From positions 1 through 64,000 of the forward strand of contig NZ_LMPG01000002.1 of NCBI RefSeq assembly GCF_001423765.1: 64,000 bases of DNA, given 5' to 3'. The position numbers were made by a program, and so were the translations under genes. Shown piece by piece: positions 26,484 to 36,477 of the stretch. The stretch is from Sphingomonas sp. Leaf343 (GTDB taxonomy: Bacteria > Pseudomonadota > Alphaproteobacteria > Sphingomonadales > Sphingomonadaceae). Below the pieces are notes generated by a model, which saw nothing but the letters and a program-made list of their open reading frames with translations, searched no databases and was not told the origin of the DNA. Positions within the stretch are counted from its first letter, which is position 1; each line of letters opens with the position of its first letter.

Positions 26484-28067
26484 TCACGCCGCCGCGAGCA
26501 CATCCTCTGGAGCCAATCGGATCAGGTGATCGAACGCCGCCAGCGCCGCGGTCGAGCCTGCGCCCATCGCCACGACGATCTGCTTGAAAGGCTCCGTCGT
26601 CGCATCGCCCGCGGCGAAGATGCCCGGCCGCGACGTGTGCCCGCGATGATCGATCTCGATCTCGCCGCGCGGCGACAACGCCACCGCGTCGCCCAGCCAT
26701 TCGGTGTTCGGCACCAGCCCGATCTGCACGAACACGCCCTCCAGCGGGACCTCATGCAGCGTATCGTGGTTGCGGTCGCGGTATGTGAGACCCGTCACCC
26801 GCTCGCCGTCGCCGGTGACTTCGGTCGTCAGCGCGGAGGTGACGATCCGGACGTTCGGCAGGCTGGCGAGCTTCCTCTGCAACACGGCGTCGGCGCGCAG
26901 ATCGGCGTCATACTCGATCAACGTCACGTGTGCGACGATCCCCGCCAGATCGATCGCCGCCTCGACGCCGGAATTGCCGCCGCCGATCACCGCCACCCGC
27001 TTGCCCTTGAACAGCGGTCCGTCGCAGTGCGGGCAATATGCCACGCCCTTGTTCTTGTACGCCTCCTCGCCCGGCACACCCATCTGCCGCCAGCGTGCGC
27101 CCGGCGACAGGATCACCGTTCGGCCCGACAGCGTCGCGCCGTTTTCCAGTGTCACCTCGTGCAGACCACCGACATCGGTCGCCGGCTTCAGTGACGCGGC
27201 ACGTTGCAGGTTCATGATGTCGACATCGTATTGGCGCACATGACTCTCCAGATGCGCGGCCAACTTCGGTCCCTCGGTGTGCTGCACCGACACGAAGTTC
27301 TCGATCGCCATCGTGTCGAGCACCTGCCCGCCGAAACGCTCCGCCGCAATGCCGGTGCGGATGCCCTTGCGCGCCGCATAGATCGCCGCCGCCGCGCCGG
27401 CCGGACCGCCGCCGACGATCAGCACGTCGAACGGCTCCTTGTCCGCCAGCTTCGACGCGGCCTTCGCGATCGCACCCGTATCCAGCTTCGCGACGATCTG
27501 CTCCAGCTCCATACGGCCCTGACCGAAACTCTCGCCGTTCAGGAACACCGTCGGCACCGCCATGACCTTGCGCTCGGCGACCTCGGACTGGAACAGGGCA
27601 CCGTCGATCGCCGTGTGCGTGATGCGCGGGTTCAGCACTGCCATCAGGTTCAGCGCCTGCACCACGTCCGGACAGTTCTGACACGTCAGCGAGTAATAGG
27701 TTTCGAACGCATAATCCCCGTCCAGTCCGCGCACCTGATCGAGCAGGTCCTGCGCCGCGCGCGACGGATGGCCGCCGACCTGCAACAGCGCCAGAACGAG
27801 CGACGTGAATTCATGTCCCATCGGCAAACCGGCGAACCGCACCGCGACGGCGGCATCGGACACGCGGCGTATGAGGAAGCTCGGCGTGCGCGCATCATCG
27901 CCGGGCACGACCGTGATCGCGTCGGACAGCACCGCGATCTCGCCGAGCAAGGCGGCCATATCGCGACTCTTGCCGTCGTCGCCGATGCTGGCAACCAGCT
28001 CGATCGGCTCGCGGATGTTGACCAGATAGGCCTGCAACTGCTGCGTCAGATTGGCGTCGAGCATCAC
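26484..28067 (-). CDS. ahpF: Alkyl hydroperoxide reductase subunit F
   Basis: A 527-residue flavoprotein disulfide reductase. The N-terminal tandem thioredoxin-like domain has CQNC at 129-132. The FAD site is [21 protein letters not shown] (from about 215), the redox-active pair CPHC at 345-348, and the NADH site [14 protein letters not shown]. It passes electrons from NADH to the N-terminal CxxC and on to AhpC. It lies downstream of ahpC with a 102-nt gap that holds a hairpin. Confidence 0.97.
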   Translation of the reverse strand: MMLDANLTQQLQAYLVNIREPIELVASIGDDGKSRDMAALLGEIAVLSDAITVVPGDDARTPSFLIRRVSDAAVAVRFAGLPMGHEFTSLVLALLQVGGHPSRAAQDLLDQVRGLDGDYAFETYYSLTCQNCPDVVQALNLMAVLNPRITHTAIDGALFQSEVAERKVMAVPTVFLNGESFGQGRMELEQIVAKLDTGAIAKAASKLADKEPFDVLIVGGGPAGAAAAIYAARKGIRTGIAAERFGGQVLDTMAIENFVSVQHTEGPKLAAHLESHVRQYDVDIMNLQRAASLKPATDVGGLHEVTLENGATLSGRTVILSPGARWRQMGVPGEEAYKNKGVAYCPHCDGPLFKGKRVAVIGGGNSGVEAAIDLAGIVAHVTLIEYDADLRADAVLQRKLASLPNVRIVTSALTTEVTGDGERVTGLTYRDRNHDTLHEVPLEGVFVQIGLVPNTEWLGDAVALSPRGEIEIDHRGHTSRPGIFAAGDATTEPFKQIVVAMGAGSTAALAAFDHLIRLAPEDVLAAA

Positions 28068-28093
28068 GATAACTCCGCTTGAAACAGAAACGA

Positions 28094-28117
28094 CCCGGGG
28101 CGCAGGGGTGCCCCGGG
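28094..28117 (-). terminator. Hairpin between ahpC and ahpF
   Basis: CCCGGGGC-N8-GCCCCGGG is a perfect 8-bp stem with no following T-run. A second smaller stem (CCTCCC-GTCG-GGGGAGG) follows near 28129. In this operon the hairpins probably lower or stabilise message so that AhpC is made in excess over AhpF; that role is an inference. Confidence 0.5.
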
Positions 28118-28169
28118 CCGTGATCCGACCTCCCGTCGGGGGAGGATTGGAGGCCGGAAACCGGTAAAT

Positions 28170-28733
28170 TCAGATCTTGCCGACGAGGTCCAGCGACGGA
28201 GCGAGCGTCTCCTCGCCCTCTTCCCACTTGGCGGGGCAGACCTCACCCGGATGCGCGGCGATATACTGCGCGGCCTTGATCTTGCGCAGCAACTCCGCGG
28301 CGTTGCGGCCGACGCCCTCGGACGTGACCTCGATCAGCTGGATCACACCCTCAGGATCGATCACGAACGTGCCGCGATCCGCCAGCCCCTGACCTTCACG
28401 CAGGATGTCGAAGTTCGTGCTGATACTGTGGTTCTGATCGCCCAGCATGTAATAGTCGATCTTGCCTATCGCGGGCGAGCTGTCGTGCCATGCCTTGTGG
28501 CTGAAGTGGGTGTCGGTCGACACGCTGTACACCTCGACGCCCATCTTCTGCAGGGTCGGGTACACGTCCGCCAGATCCTCAAGCTCGGTCGGGCAGACGA
28601 AGGTAAAATCGGCGGGGTAGAAGAAGAAGACAGCCCACTTGCCCGTCACGTCGGTATCGCTGACGGTGACGAACTTGCCCTGACGATACGCCTGGGTGGT
28701 GAAAGGCTTCAGCCTGGTGCCGATGAGAGACAT
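28170..28733 (-). CDS. ahpC: Alkyl hydroperoxide reductase subunit C (peroxiredoxin)
   Basis: A 187-residue typical 2-Cys peroxiredoxin. The peroxidatic cysteine is C47 in [10 protein letters not shown] and the resolving cysteine is C166 in [10 protein letters not shown], both in the AhpC register. The ATG at 28733 gives the standard [11 protein letters not shown] start. It reduces hydrogen peroxide and organic peroxides using AhpF. Upstream is a palindrome that might be a regulator site. Confidence 0.98.
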   Translation of the reverse strand: MSLIGTRLKPFTTQAYRQGKFVTVSDTDVTGKWAVFFFYPADFTFVCPTELEDLADVYPTLQKMGVEVYSVSTDTHFSHKAWHDSSPAIGKIDYYMLGDQNHSISTNFDILREGQGLADRGTFVIDPEGVIQLIEVTSEGVGRNAAELLRKIKAAQYIAAHPGEVCPAKWEEGEETLAPSLDLVGKI

Positions 28734-28817
28734 TGCGACGTCCTTGGTCAGTGGAAGATTGCTCCCTCCATGTAGGGACAAATGCTGCACTGCAAAATTG
28801 AGTTTGCCGCATAGCTT

Positions 28818-28834
28818 GATCGGCAAATTCGATC
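28818..28834. promoter_or_regulatory. Palindrome upstream of ahpC, candidate operator
   Basis: GATCG-N7-CGATC lies about 85 nt before the ahpC start. An OxyR-type regulator is expected for ahpC, but this palindrome does not match the classical four-ATAG OxyR pattern, so the identity of the binding protein is open. Confidence 0.25.
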
Positions 28835-29024
28835 AGTGCCGCAAGATACATCGATCGAGCCGATGATGGGGTCGGAGCTCGTGCGTCGATATAGCACCGA
28901 CCAACGCGGCCGGCGTCGGCACACGTCACCCGCTTGCGTTCACGCGGGCAGCGCGGTCTCACCTACGATCGCAGCGCGCCAAACCATTCGCCCTCCGCAA
29001 AATCCATGCTACCGCACGATTGCC

Positions 29025-30143
29025 ATGCGCCGCCGACCGCTCGCCCCGCTGCTGCTTGCCCATCCGTCTCGGTTCGCCGGCTGGCCCCGTAATGCCGCGT
29101 GGATGATGCTGGCGGCGATCGCCGCACTGGTTTTGGCGGCATTGATCGCGACAGGCACACCCAATCCCGATGTCGGCGCGCCGGGCGACGGCATGGGTGA
29201 CGCCGTGCTGTACGGAACGATCGTCGACAATGTCCGCCACGGCGGCGACTACTATTCGGTCGCGGCGGATGCTCTCCGATCAGGGAATTACCCGCTGCGG
29301 CCGTTCGTGGCGTTCCGGCTGCCGACGCTGGCGGTCGTGTCCGGCGCGATGCCCGCGATCGTCGTGACGGGAATGCTTTGGGCGCTCGCGGTCGGAGTGG
29401 CGCTGGCCTGGTACGCGCGGCTGGCCCCCGCACTGGCCCGCACGCCCGCGCGGGTCGCGACGATGGTATTGCTGTTGATGGGCCTTGCCGCCGCCGGTGC
29501 GCCCGAGCTCGCCATCTTTCACGAACTCTGGGCCGGACTGTTGATCGCGCTGTCGCTGGCGCTGCATCGTCCGGCGGGCCGGCGCGACAGATGGATCGAG
29601 GCCGTCGCGATCGGCCTCGCCGCCGCCCTGATCCGCGAGACGGCGTCGGTCTACCTCCTCGTAATGCTTGCGCTCGCGGTTTACGATGGCGCACGACAGG
29701 AAGCGGTCGGTTGGGCGGCGGCGCTCGTCATCCTCGCCATCGTTGTCGGCGTCCACGCCCACGCCGTCGCGCAGGTCGTCCGTCCGCTCGATCCGGCGTC
29801 GCCCGGCTGGGGCGGGCTGCTCGGGCCGGGCTTCGCGGTGCGGTCGACGATCCTGTCGAGCGGGTTGCAATTCATACCCCTGTGGCTCGCCGCGCCGCTG
29901 CTCGCGCTGGCTCTCGCAGGATGGGCGGCATGGCAGGACCCGATCGCCGCGCGCGTTCAGGGGACGCTTGCTGCCTATGCGCTGGTGCTGGCGATCGTCG
30001 CGCGGGCGGACAATTACTACTGGGCGTTGCTCGTCGCGCCCCTGTCGATCGTCGGGCTGATCTTCGCGATCGACGCCGTGCGCGACCTGACCGCCGCGGC
30101 CCGCGATACGCGACGCATCACCGTGACGCGCGTGGTGCGCTGA
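29025..30143 (+). CDS. Polytopic membrane protein of unknown function
   Basis: From ATG 29025 (MRRRPLAPLLLAHPSRFAGW) the 372-residue product has a short basic start and about nine hydrophobic segments. A soluble loop after the first helix contains DGMGDAVLYGTIVDNVRHGG and DYYSV. That GD...Y layout, with an extracytoplasmic loop after helix 1, recalls GT-C polyprenyl-phosphate glycosyltransferases, but the usual DxD/ExD metal motif is not convincing. It overlaps the coaBC start by 1 nt. A longer frame to 28836 is unlikely. Confidence 0.65.
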   Translation: MRRRPLAPLLLAHPSRFAGWPRNAAWMMLAAIAALVLAALIATGTPNPDVGAPGDGMGDAVLYGTIVDNVRHGGDYYSVAADALRSGNYPLRPFVAFRLPTLAVVSGAMPAIVVTGMLWALAVGVALAWYARLAPALARTPARVATMVLLLMGLAAAGAPELAIFHELWAGLLIALSLALHRPAGRRDRWIEAVAIGLAAALIRETASVYLLVMLALAVYDGARQEAVGWAAALVILAIVVGVHAHAVAQVVRPLDPASPGWGGLLGPGFAVRSTILSSGLQFIPLWLAAPLLALALAGWAAWQDPIAARVQGTLAAYALVLAIVARADNYYWALLVAPLSIVGLIFAIDAVRDLTAAARDTRRITVTRVVR

Positions 30144-31312
30144 TGCGGATTCTGCTGATCGTCGGCGGCGGCATCGCGGCGTACAAGGCGTGCGAACTGA
30201 TCCGCCTGTTGCGTAAACTCGGACACGGCGTGCGCTGCGTCCTGACGGAAGGCGGCAGCCACTTCGTCACGCCGATGACGCTCGCGGCGCTGTCGGAGGA
30301 TCAGGTCTTTACGACGCTGTGGGATCTGAAGGACGAGGCGGAGATGGGCCATATCCAGCTCAGCCGTCAGGCGACTCTGATCGTCGTCGCCCCGGCGACC
30401 GCGGATCTGATTGCGCGCATGGCGGCCGGGCTGTCGAACGATCTCGCCACGACATTGCTGTTGGCGACCGACAAACCGGTGCTGTGCGTCCCGGCGATGA
30501 ACGTGCGGATGTGGCAGCATCCGGCCACCGTCCGCAACGTCGCACAGCTTCGCGCCGATGGCATCATCGTTCTGGAACCGGATGAAGGGCCGATGGCGTG
30601 CGGCGAGTTCGGTCCGGGTCGGCTGCCCGAGCCGCAGGCGATCGTCGCCGCCATAGAGGCCGCGACGGCGACCACCGCGTCGCTGGCCGGCAAGCACATC
30701 CTCGTCACCGCCGGTCCGACGCACGAGCCGATCGATCCCGTTCGCTACATCGCCAATCGCTCGTCCGGCCGACAGGGTTTCGCCATCGCCGCCGCTCTCG
30801 CCAGCCGCGGTGCGCGTGTCACGCTCGTTGCAGGACCGGTCAGCCTGACGACGCCCGCCGGGGTGGACCGCGTCGACGTTCAGTCCGCGCTCGATATGGC
30901 CGCCGCCGTCGACGCCGCGCTGCCGGTCGACGCCGCCGTGATGGTCGCCGCCGTCGCCGACTGGCGTGTGGAGGCGATACCGCAAAAGGTGAAGAAAGGC
31001 ACCGCGCCGCCCACCCTGACGCTGGTCGAGAACCCGGATATCCTCGCCACGCTGGCCTCGTCGTCACGACGCCCCGCGCTGCTGATCGGCTTCGCCGCGG
31101 AAACCGAGAACGTGGTCGACCATGCGATTGCCAAGCGCTCGCGCAAGGGCTGCGACTGGCTGGTCGCGAACGACGTATCGGGCGACGTTTTCGGCGGTGG
31201 CGAGAACACGGTTCACCTCGTCACCGACGCCGGCGTCGAAAGCTGGACACGCCTGCCGAAGGAGGAGGTCGCCGCCCGATTGGCGGATCGGATCGCCGAA
31301 ACCTTGTCCTGA
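30143..31312 (+). CDS. coaBC: Bifunctional phosphopantothenoylcysteine decarboxylase / phosphopantothenate-cysteine ligase
   Basis: A 389-residue CoaBC. The N-terminal flavin decarboxylase (CoaC) half has [18 protein letters not shown], the catalytic His in [16 protein letters not shown], and the substrate-clamp cysteine in [11 protein letters not shown]. The CoaB half starts near residue 185 ([20 protein letters not shown]), includes [12 protein letters not shown] and ends with the VANDVSG segment. It makes 4'-phosphopantetheine for CoA. dut follows after 29 nt. Confidence 0.97.
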   Translation: MRILLIVGGGIAAYKACELIRLLRKLGHGVRCVLTEGGSHFVTPMTLAALSEDQVFTTLWDLKDEAEMGHIQLSRQATLIVVAPATADLIARMAAGLSNDLATTLLLATDKPVLCVPAMNVRMWQHPATVRNVAQLRADGIIVLEPDEGPMACGEFGPGRLPEPQAIVAAIEAATATTASLAGKHILVTAGPTHEPIDPVRYIANRSSGRQGFAIAAALASRGARVTLVAGPVSLTTPAGVDRVDVQSALDMAAAVDAALPVDAAVMVAAVADWRVEAIPQKVKKGTAPPTLTLVENPDILATLASSSRRPALLIGFAAETENVVDHAIAKRSRKGCDWLVANDVSGDVFGGGENTVHLVTDAGVESWTRLPKEEVAARLADRIAETLS

Positions 31313-31341
31313 CGGCGCGCGCACGTTACCTGTCGGGGGAC

Positions 31342-31800
31342 ATGACGACCGCGATCCGCATCGCCCTGAAGCGCCTGCCTCACGGTGCCGACCTTCCCCT
31401 CCCCGCCTACGCTACGGCCGGCGCGGCAGGAATGGATGTCGTCGCGGCGGAGACGCTGACGCTGTCACCCGGCGCGCGCGCAGCGATAGCGACCGGGTTC
31501 GCGATCGCCATTCCGGCGGGCTACGAGGTGCAGGTTCGGCCCCGTTCCGGCCTTGCGCTGAAGCATGGCATCACCTGCCTCAACACGCCCGGGACGATCG
31601 ACGAGGATTACCGGGGCGAGGTGAAGGTGATCCTCGCCAATCTCGGCACCGCCCCGTTCGAAATCGTGCGTGGCGACCGAATCGCGCAACTCGTTCCCGC
31701 CGCCGTCCAGCGCGCCGGCTTGATCGAGGTCGACACGCTTGACGATACTTTGCGCGGGGTCGGCGGCTTCGGGTCGACCGGGACGGGCATGATCGGGTGA
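31342..31800 (+). CDS. dut: dUTP diphosphatase
   Basis: A 152-residue trimeric dUTPase with the five motifs in order: [20 protein letters not shown], the uracil-pocket [19 protein letters not shown], and the C-terminal arm [10 protein letters not shown]. It hydrolyses dUTP to dUMP, protecting DNA and feeding thymidylate synthesis. coaBC-dut is a widespread pair. The end overlaps the following gene. Confidence 0.97.
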   Translation: MTTAIRIALKRLPHGADLPLPAYATAGAAGMDVVAAETLTLSPGARAAIATGFAIAIPAGYEVQVRPRSGLALKHGITCLNTPGTIDEDYRGEVKVILANLGTAPFEIVRGDRIAQLVPAAVQRAGLIEVDTLDDTLRGVGGFGSTGTGMIG

Positions 31801-32177
31801 TGATCGCCCTCGCCCTCCTTGCCCAGACGGCGGCGCCGACACCGCCACAGCCTTCGCCGCCGCAGGACTGGACCGCGCTGCCAGCCTATCCGCTTGTCCG
31901 CGCAGGCATCACGCCGGAGGCGACCTCCTATGTCCGCGGCGAGGTACAATCCGATCGCTGCCGGATCGCCACGCCGGCGACGGACGGCGCGCAGGTCATC
32001 GCACCGGTGGCCATCCTCGTCGGCCCGGCAGGCGGCGTGCGTCAGGTCGTTCCGGCGGCGATCGGCTGTCCCACGGTCGAGCAATATACCGTGGGCTACG
32101 TCATCGCGCTGACCCGTGGTGGCAGCACGGCGTCTCGGCCCGGCTGGTACCGCCTGTCGGTCGCCTACCGCTGGTGA
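31800..32177 (+). CDS. Small probably exported protein of unknown function
   Basis: A 125-residue product from ATG 31800 (a GTG three nt earlier is possible). A short hydrophobic start ([12 protein letters not shown]) precedes a proline-rich stretch and a compact C-terminal part containing QSDRCRI and IGCPTVEQYTVGYV, with two cysteines. The last part has the feel of a TonB-C-like fold, but this is not firm. It is wedged with overlaps between dut and moeB, so it is probably expressed with them. Confidence 0.6.
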   Translation: MIALALLAQTAAPTPPQPSPPQDWTALPAYPLVRAGITPEATSYVRGEVQSDRCRIATPATDGAQVIAPVAILVGPAGGVRQVVPAAIGCPTVEQYTVGYVIALTRGGSTASRPGWYRLSVAYRW

Positions 32178-32929
32178 CGCCGCTTTCCGACGAGGAACTT
32201 GCCCGCTACGCCCGTCACATCGTTCTGCGGGAGGTCGGCGGCAGCGGCCAGATGCGGATCAGGGGCGCATCGGTGGCGATCGTCGGCTGCGGCGGAATCG
32301 GCTCGCCCGCGATCCAGTATCTTGCGGCGGCGGGCGTCGGCCGGCTCGTCCTGATCGACGGCGATCGCGTCGACCTGTCCAACCTGCAGCGGCAGACGAT
32401 CTTTTCGGCCGCGGATGTCGGGGAATCGAAGGCCGCAGCGGCCGCCCGTTCCGTCGCTGCGATCAACCCGAACGTCGCGGTCGACATCCATGACGCGCGG
32501 ATCGATGCCGATAACGCCGCCGCGCTGTTGGCCGGCACCGATACGATCCTCGACGGGTGCGACAACTTCGCGACGCGGCTGCTGGTCGCGGACACCGCGC
32601 TGACCCTGCGGACACCGTTGGTGTCGGCGGCGGTCGGACAATTCGATGGACAGCTCGCTGTCTTTCGCGGCTGGGAAGCTGGCGCGCCCTGTTATCGCTG
32701 TTTCGTCGGCGATGCGCCCGGTCGCGACGAGGCGAGTTGCGCGGAACAGGGCGTACTCGGCCCGGTGACCGGCATCCTCGGCAGCCTTGCGGCGCTGGAG
32801 GTTCTGCGGGTGATCGCTCCGTTCGGAGACGATCCGGCGGGCAGCGTCATGCTGATCGATCTGCTGTCGAGCCGTTTCCGTTCGATCCGATTACCAAAGG
32901 ATCCCGGCTGCTCGGCCTGCGCTGGATAG
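32174..32929 (+). CDS. moeB: MoeB/ThiF-family adenylyltransferase
   Basis: A 251-residue E1-like enzyme: RYARHIVLREVGGSGQ, the nucleotide loop GCGGIGSPAIQYLAAAGVG, LIDGDRVDLSNLQRQ with the ATP-contacting Asp and Arg, and GCDNFATRLL. Two CxxC pairs (CYRC and CSAC) make the structural zinc site. MoeB adenylates the MoaD C-terminus for molybdopterin synthesis; ThiF acts likewise on ThiS. There is no fused rhodanese domain and no moa gene nearby, so MoeB versus ThiF is not settled. Confidence 0.87.
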   Translation: MTPLSDEELARYARHIVLREVGGSGQMRIRGASVAIVGCGGIGSPAIQYLAAAGVGRLVLIDGDRVDLSNLQRQTIFSAADVGESKAAAAARSVAAINPNVAVDIHDARIDADNAAALLAGTDTILDGCDNFATRLLVADTALTLRTPLVSAAVGQFDGQLAVFRGWEAGAPCYRCFVGDAPGRDEASCAEQGVLGPVTGILGSLAALEVLRVIAPFGDDPAGSVMLIDLLSSRFRSIRLPKDPGCSACAG

Positions 32930-32975
32930 ACGATCCCTCCGGGCCTTCTCGCCCGAAGGGATCGTCCGGCCGATG

Positions 32976-33848
32976 TCAGCCCAGCCGGGTTTCGGCGAAC
33001 GAGCGCACCGCCGGCCCGATGTCGTCGCGCACCAGCGCCAGCGCGAGGTTCGCGCAGATATAGCCCGCCTTGTCGCCGCAGTCGTAGCGTTCGCCGTCGA
33101 ATGTGAAGCCATGGAACGGCTGCCGGCCGATCAATTGCGCCATCGCGTCGGTCAGCTGGATCTCGCCACCCGCGCCCTTTTCCTGCCCTTCCAGGATCCG
33201 CATCACTTCGGGTTGCAGGATATAGCGGCCCGGGATCATCAGGTTGGACGGCGCGGTTCCCTTCGCCGGCTTCTCGACCAGCGCCGTCACCTCGACCGTG
33301 CGATCGTCGATCCGCGCGCCCGGCGAGATGATGCCGTATTTGTCGGTCTCGCTGTCCTCCACCTCCAGCGCGCCGATGACGTTGCCACCGACCCGGCCAT
33401 ACGCCTCGACCATCTGCTTCAGGAACCCCGGCCTGCCGACCATCAGCTCGTCCGGCAGCAGCACCGCAAACGGCTCGTCGCCGACGATCTCGCGCGCGCA
33501 CCACACCGCATGGCCCAGACCCAGCGGTTCCTGCTGGCGGACATAGACCGGCGAACCCGGCTTCTGGCGGATGCCGTCGAGCACGGTCAGCGACTTGCCG
33601 CGCGCGCGCATCGTCGCCTCCAGTTCGTAGGAGATGTCGAAATGATCCTCCAGCGCGGACTTGTTGCGGCCCGTCACGAAGATGATCTGGTCGATCCCGG
33701 CCTCCAGCGCCTCTTCCACGGCATACTGGATCAACGGCTTGTCGACGACGGTCAGCATCTCCTTCGGCATCGCCTTGGTCGCCGGGAGGAAACGCGTCCC
33801 CAGACCCGCAACCGGAAACACGGCCTTGCGCAATGGCTTGATCGTCAT
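32976..33848 (-). CDS. galU: UTP-glucose-1-phosphate uridylyltransferase
   Basis: A 290-residue GalU from ATG 33848: AVFPVAGLGTRFLPATKAMP (nucleotide-binding GxGTRxLP), KEMLTVVDKPLIQYAVEEA, ALLPDELMVG and the conserved VEKP. It forms UDP-glucose, the precursor for UDP-glucuronate and many surface glycans. It is divergent from wecB by 122 nt and convergent with moeB. UDP-glucose made here could feed the UDP-glucuronate epimerase at 17 kb. Confidence 0.95.
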   Translation of the reverse strand: MTIKPLRKAVFPVAGLGTRFLPATKAMPKEMLTVVDKPLIQYAVEEALEAGIDQIIFVTGRNKSALEDHFDISYELEATMRARGKSLTVLDGIRQKPGSPVYVRQQEPLGLGHAVWCAREIVGDEPFAVLLPDELMVGRPGFLKQMVEAYGRVGGNVIGALEVEDSETDKYGIISPGARIDDRTVEVTALVEKPAKGTAPSNLMIPGRYILQPEVMRILEGQEKGAGGEIQLTDAMAQLIGRQPFHGFTFDGERYDCGDKAGYICANLALALVRDDIGPAVRSFAETRLG

Positions 33849-33970
33849 CGTCTTCTGTCTCCCTGTCGGTCTGCGTAGCCGGCGGCTCGTATCCCGCCGC
33901 CCTGAGCCAGCCGCGCCTGGACGATGCGCGGTTAGCATGATCGTAAACCCTGCCGCCTTACTAAACTGGT

Positions 33971-35098
33971 ATGGCTCATACCATCCTCGTCGTCTTCGGC
34001 ACGCGACCCGAAGCGATCAAACTCTTCCCCGTCGTCCGGGCGCTCGGCGGGACGCAAGGGCTGCGCGTCCGCACCTGCGTGACGGCACAGCATCGCGGCC
34101 TCTTGGATCAGGTGCTGACGATCGCCGGACTCGTACCCGACCGCGATCTCGACATCATGGAACCGGGCCAATCGCTCGACCGGCTGACCGCACGGCTGCT
34201 GATCGGGATCGGTGACGCGATCGACGCGGAGCGGCCGGACATGGTACTGGTGCAGGGCGACACCGCCACCGCGATGGCGGGCGCGCTGGCCGCCTATTAT
34301 CGTCGCATTCCGGTCGCGCATGTCGAGGCGGGTCTGCGGTCCGGCGACATCTATCATCCCTGGCCGGAGGAGGTGAACCGCCGCATCGTCGCACCGATCG
34401 CGCAATACCATTTCGCGCCGACGCGCACGGCGGCCGACGCCCTGATTCGCGAGGCGATCGATCCGGCCAGCATCCACGTCACCGGCAACACGGTGATCGA
34501 CGCGCTGCACTGGACACGGGAGCGGATCGCCACCGATCCGGTGCTGGCACAGTCGGTCGCACCAGTCCTGTCGCAAATGGACGGGCGCCGCATCGTACTG
34601 GTCACGACCCACCGGCGCGAGAATTTCGGCGATGGCATGGCCTCGATCGCGCGGGCGATCGGCCGCATCGCCGAACGCGAGGATGTCGGCGTCGTCTTTC
34701 CCATACATCCCAACCCGAATGTCGTCGCGGTCATGGACGATCTGCTGGGCGACCGGCCCAATGTCGCCCGCATCGCACCGCTCGATTATCCCGGCTTCAT
34801 TGCCGCGCTGGCCGCCGCCGACATCGTCCTGACCGATTCGGGCGGCGTGCAGGAGGAGGCGCCGGCACTCGGCAAACCGGTGCTTGTGATGCGCGAGACG
34901 ACGGAGCGGCCGGAGGGCGTCGTGGCAGGAACCGCCAAGCTGATCGGAGCGGACGAAGATCGCATCGTTTCCGAAGTCTTCACGCTTCTGGACGATAGCG
35001 ACGCCTATGCCGCCATGGCCCGCGCCCACAACCCGTTCGGCGACGGTCACGCCTCGGCCAGGATCGGAAAGGTGATCGCCGATGGCTTCCGCCGCTGA
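33971..35098 (+). CDS. wecB: Non-hydrolysing UDP-N-acetylglucosamine 2-epimerase
   Basis: A 375-residue WecB: FGTRPEAIKLFPVVRALGG, HVEAGLRSGDIYHPWPEEVNR (catalytic Asp/Glu/His region), NTVIDAL, VTTHRRENFG, and LTDSGGVQEEAPALGKPVLV. It interconverts UDP-GlcNAc and UDP-ManNAc. The stop lies 17 nt inside wecC, so the two are translationally coupled. The product should go to wecC to give UDP-ManNAcA, a component of ECA-like or capsular polymers. Confidence 0.96.
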   Translation: MAHTILVVFGTRPEAIKLFPVVRALGGTQGLRVRTCVTAQHRGLLDQVLTIAGLVPDRDLDIMEPGQSLDRLTARLLIGIGDAIDAERPDMVLVQGDTATAMAGALAAYYRRIPVAHVEAGLRSGDIYHPWPEEVNRRIVAPIAQYHFAPTRTAADALIREAIDPASIHVTGNTVIDALHWTRERIATDPVLAQSVAPVLSQMDGRRIVLVTTHRRENFGDGMASIARAIGRIAEREDVGVVFPIHPNPNVVAVMDDLLGDRPNVARIAPLDYPGFIAALAAADIVLTDSGGVQEEAPALGKPVLVMRETTERPEGVVAGTAKLIGADEDRIVSEVFTLLDDSDAYAAMARAHNPFGDGHASARIGKVIADGFRR

Positions 35099-36392
35099 AC
35101 TCGACGTCGTCGTCATGGGGCTGGGCTATATCGGCCTGCCTACCGCCGCGGTGATCGCCCGCACCGGCGCACGGGTGCTCGGCGTCGACGTGACCGCGTC
35201 CGTCGTGGAAACGGTCAACTCCGGCCGCGTCCATATCGAGGAGGTCGATCTCGATGGCCTCGTATCCGGCGTTGTCGCGCGGGGCACGCTGCGCGCCTCT
35301 ACGCAGATCGCACCCGCCGACATCTTCGTGATCGCCGTCCCCACGCCGTTCGCGGCGGACCACCAGCCCGACATCGGCTATGTCCTGCAAGCGGCGACCA
35401 GCATCGCCGCCGTGCTGAAGGCGGGCGACACGATCATTCTGGAGTCGACCTCGCCCGTCGGCACGACCGAACAGGTCCGCGATCTGCTGGCAGTTCTGCG
35501 CCCCGACCTGCGCGTACCCGGCCACGGCGGCATCGGTGAAAGTGCGGACATCGCGATCGCCTACTGCCCGGAACGCGTGCTTCCGGGCCGCATCCTTGTC
35601 GAACTGATCGACAACGACCGCGTCATCGGCGGGGTCACGCCGCGGTGCGCGCGCAAGGCCCTGGCCTTTTATCGACGGTTCGTGCGGGGGGCCTGCGTCA
35701 CCACCACCGCCCGCGCGGCGGAGATGACGAAGCTGACGGAGAACGCATTTCGCGACGTCAACATCGCCTTCGCCAACGAACTCAGCCTCGTCGCCGACCG
35801 GCTCGGCGTCGATGTGTGGGAGGTGATCCGGCTCGCCAATCGCCACCCGCGCGTCAACATCCTGTCGCCCGGTCCGGGCGTTGGAGGCCATTGCATCGCG
35901 GTGGATCCGTGGTTCCTCGTCGCGGCCGCGCCAGACAGCACGCCACTGATCCGCACCGCCCGCGAAGTGAACGACCGCAAGACGGACCACGTGATCGCGC
36001 AGGCCGTGGCGATGATCGAGGCGATGCCGGGCGTCCCGGTCGGCTGCATGGGATTGGCGTTCAAGGCGAACATCGACGACTTTCGCGAAAGCCCGGCCCT
36101 GCGTGTCGCGGTGGCGCTGGCCGGGCGCTTCGGCGAGCGAGTGCGGATCGTGGAGCCCCATGCCGACGCGCTTCCGGAGGCGTTGGAGGGAACGGGCGCA
36201 CGCCTGATCGACGTGGATACGGCGATCGAAACCTGCGGCATCATGATCCTGCTGGTCGACCACGACCTGTTCCGGTCGATCCCCCTGCAGGAGCGGCAAG
36301 GCAAGGCCGTCCTCGATACGCGCGGTATCTGGCCCGATCAGCCGCCCTTCTCCCACGAAATGGTGCGGCCGGAGTTACGGCTGGCAAGCTGA
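35082..36392 (+). CDS. wecC: UDP-N-acetyl-D-mannosamine dehydrogenase
   Basis: A 436-residue nucleotide-sugar dehydrogenase: VVMGLGYIGLPTAAVIARTG (NAD site), STSPVGTTEQV, the ENAFRDVNIAFANEL stretch (catalytic Lys/Asn region, here MTKLTENAFR), and the nucleophile cysteine in GVGGHCIAVDPWFLV. GMGLAFKANIDDFRESPALR follows. The WecC-like ENAFRDVNIAFANE sequence favours UDP-ManNAc over UDP-Glc as substrate. No cognate glycosyltransferase or polymerase is adjacent. Confidence 0.94.
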   Translation: MASAAELDVVVMGLGYIGLPTAAVIARTGARVLGVDVTASVVETVNSGRVHIEEVDLDGLVSGVVARGTLRASTQIAPADIFVIAVPTPFAADHQPDIGYVLQAATSIAAVLKAGDTIILESTSPVGTTEQVRDLLAVLRPDLRVPGHGGIGESADIAIAYCPERVLPGRILVELIDNDRVIGGVTPRCARKALAFYRRFVRGACVTTTARAAEMTKLTENAFRDVNIAFANELSLVADRLGVDVWEVIRLANRHPRVNILSPGPGVGGHCIAVDPWFLVAAAPDSTPLIRTAREVNDRKTDHVIAQAVAMIEAMPGVPVGCMGLAFKANIDDFRESPALRVAVALAGRFGERVRIVEPHADALPEALEGTGARLIDVDTAIETCGIMILLVDHDLFRSIPLQERQGKAVLDTRGIWPDQPPFSHEMVRPELRLAS

Positions 36393-36477
36393 TCGCGTTC
36401 ATTGCAGCGCGGCACGCAAAGACGTAATGGGATTGTTCCCGCCGGCGGTCCCTGCTGGCCATATCCCTGAAAAAGCG

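Noticed and set aside
28818..28834. OxyR box before ahpC
   Set aside because: The palindrome lacks the ATAG-type spacing of the OxyR consensus; kept only as a generic operator candidate.
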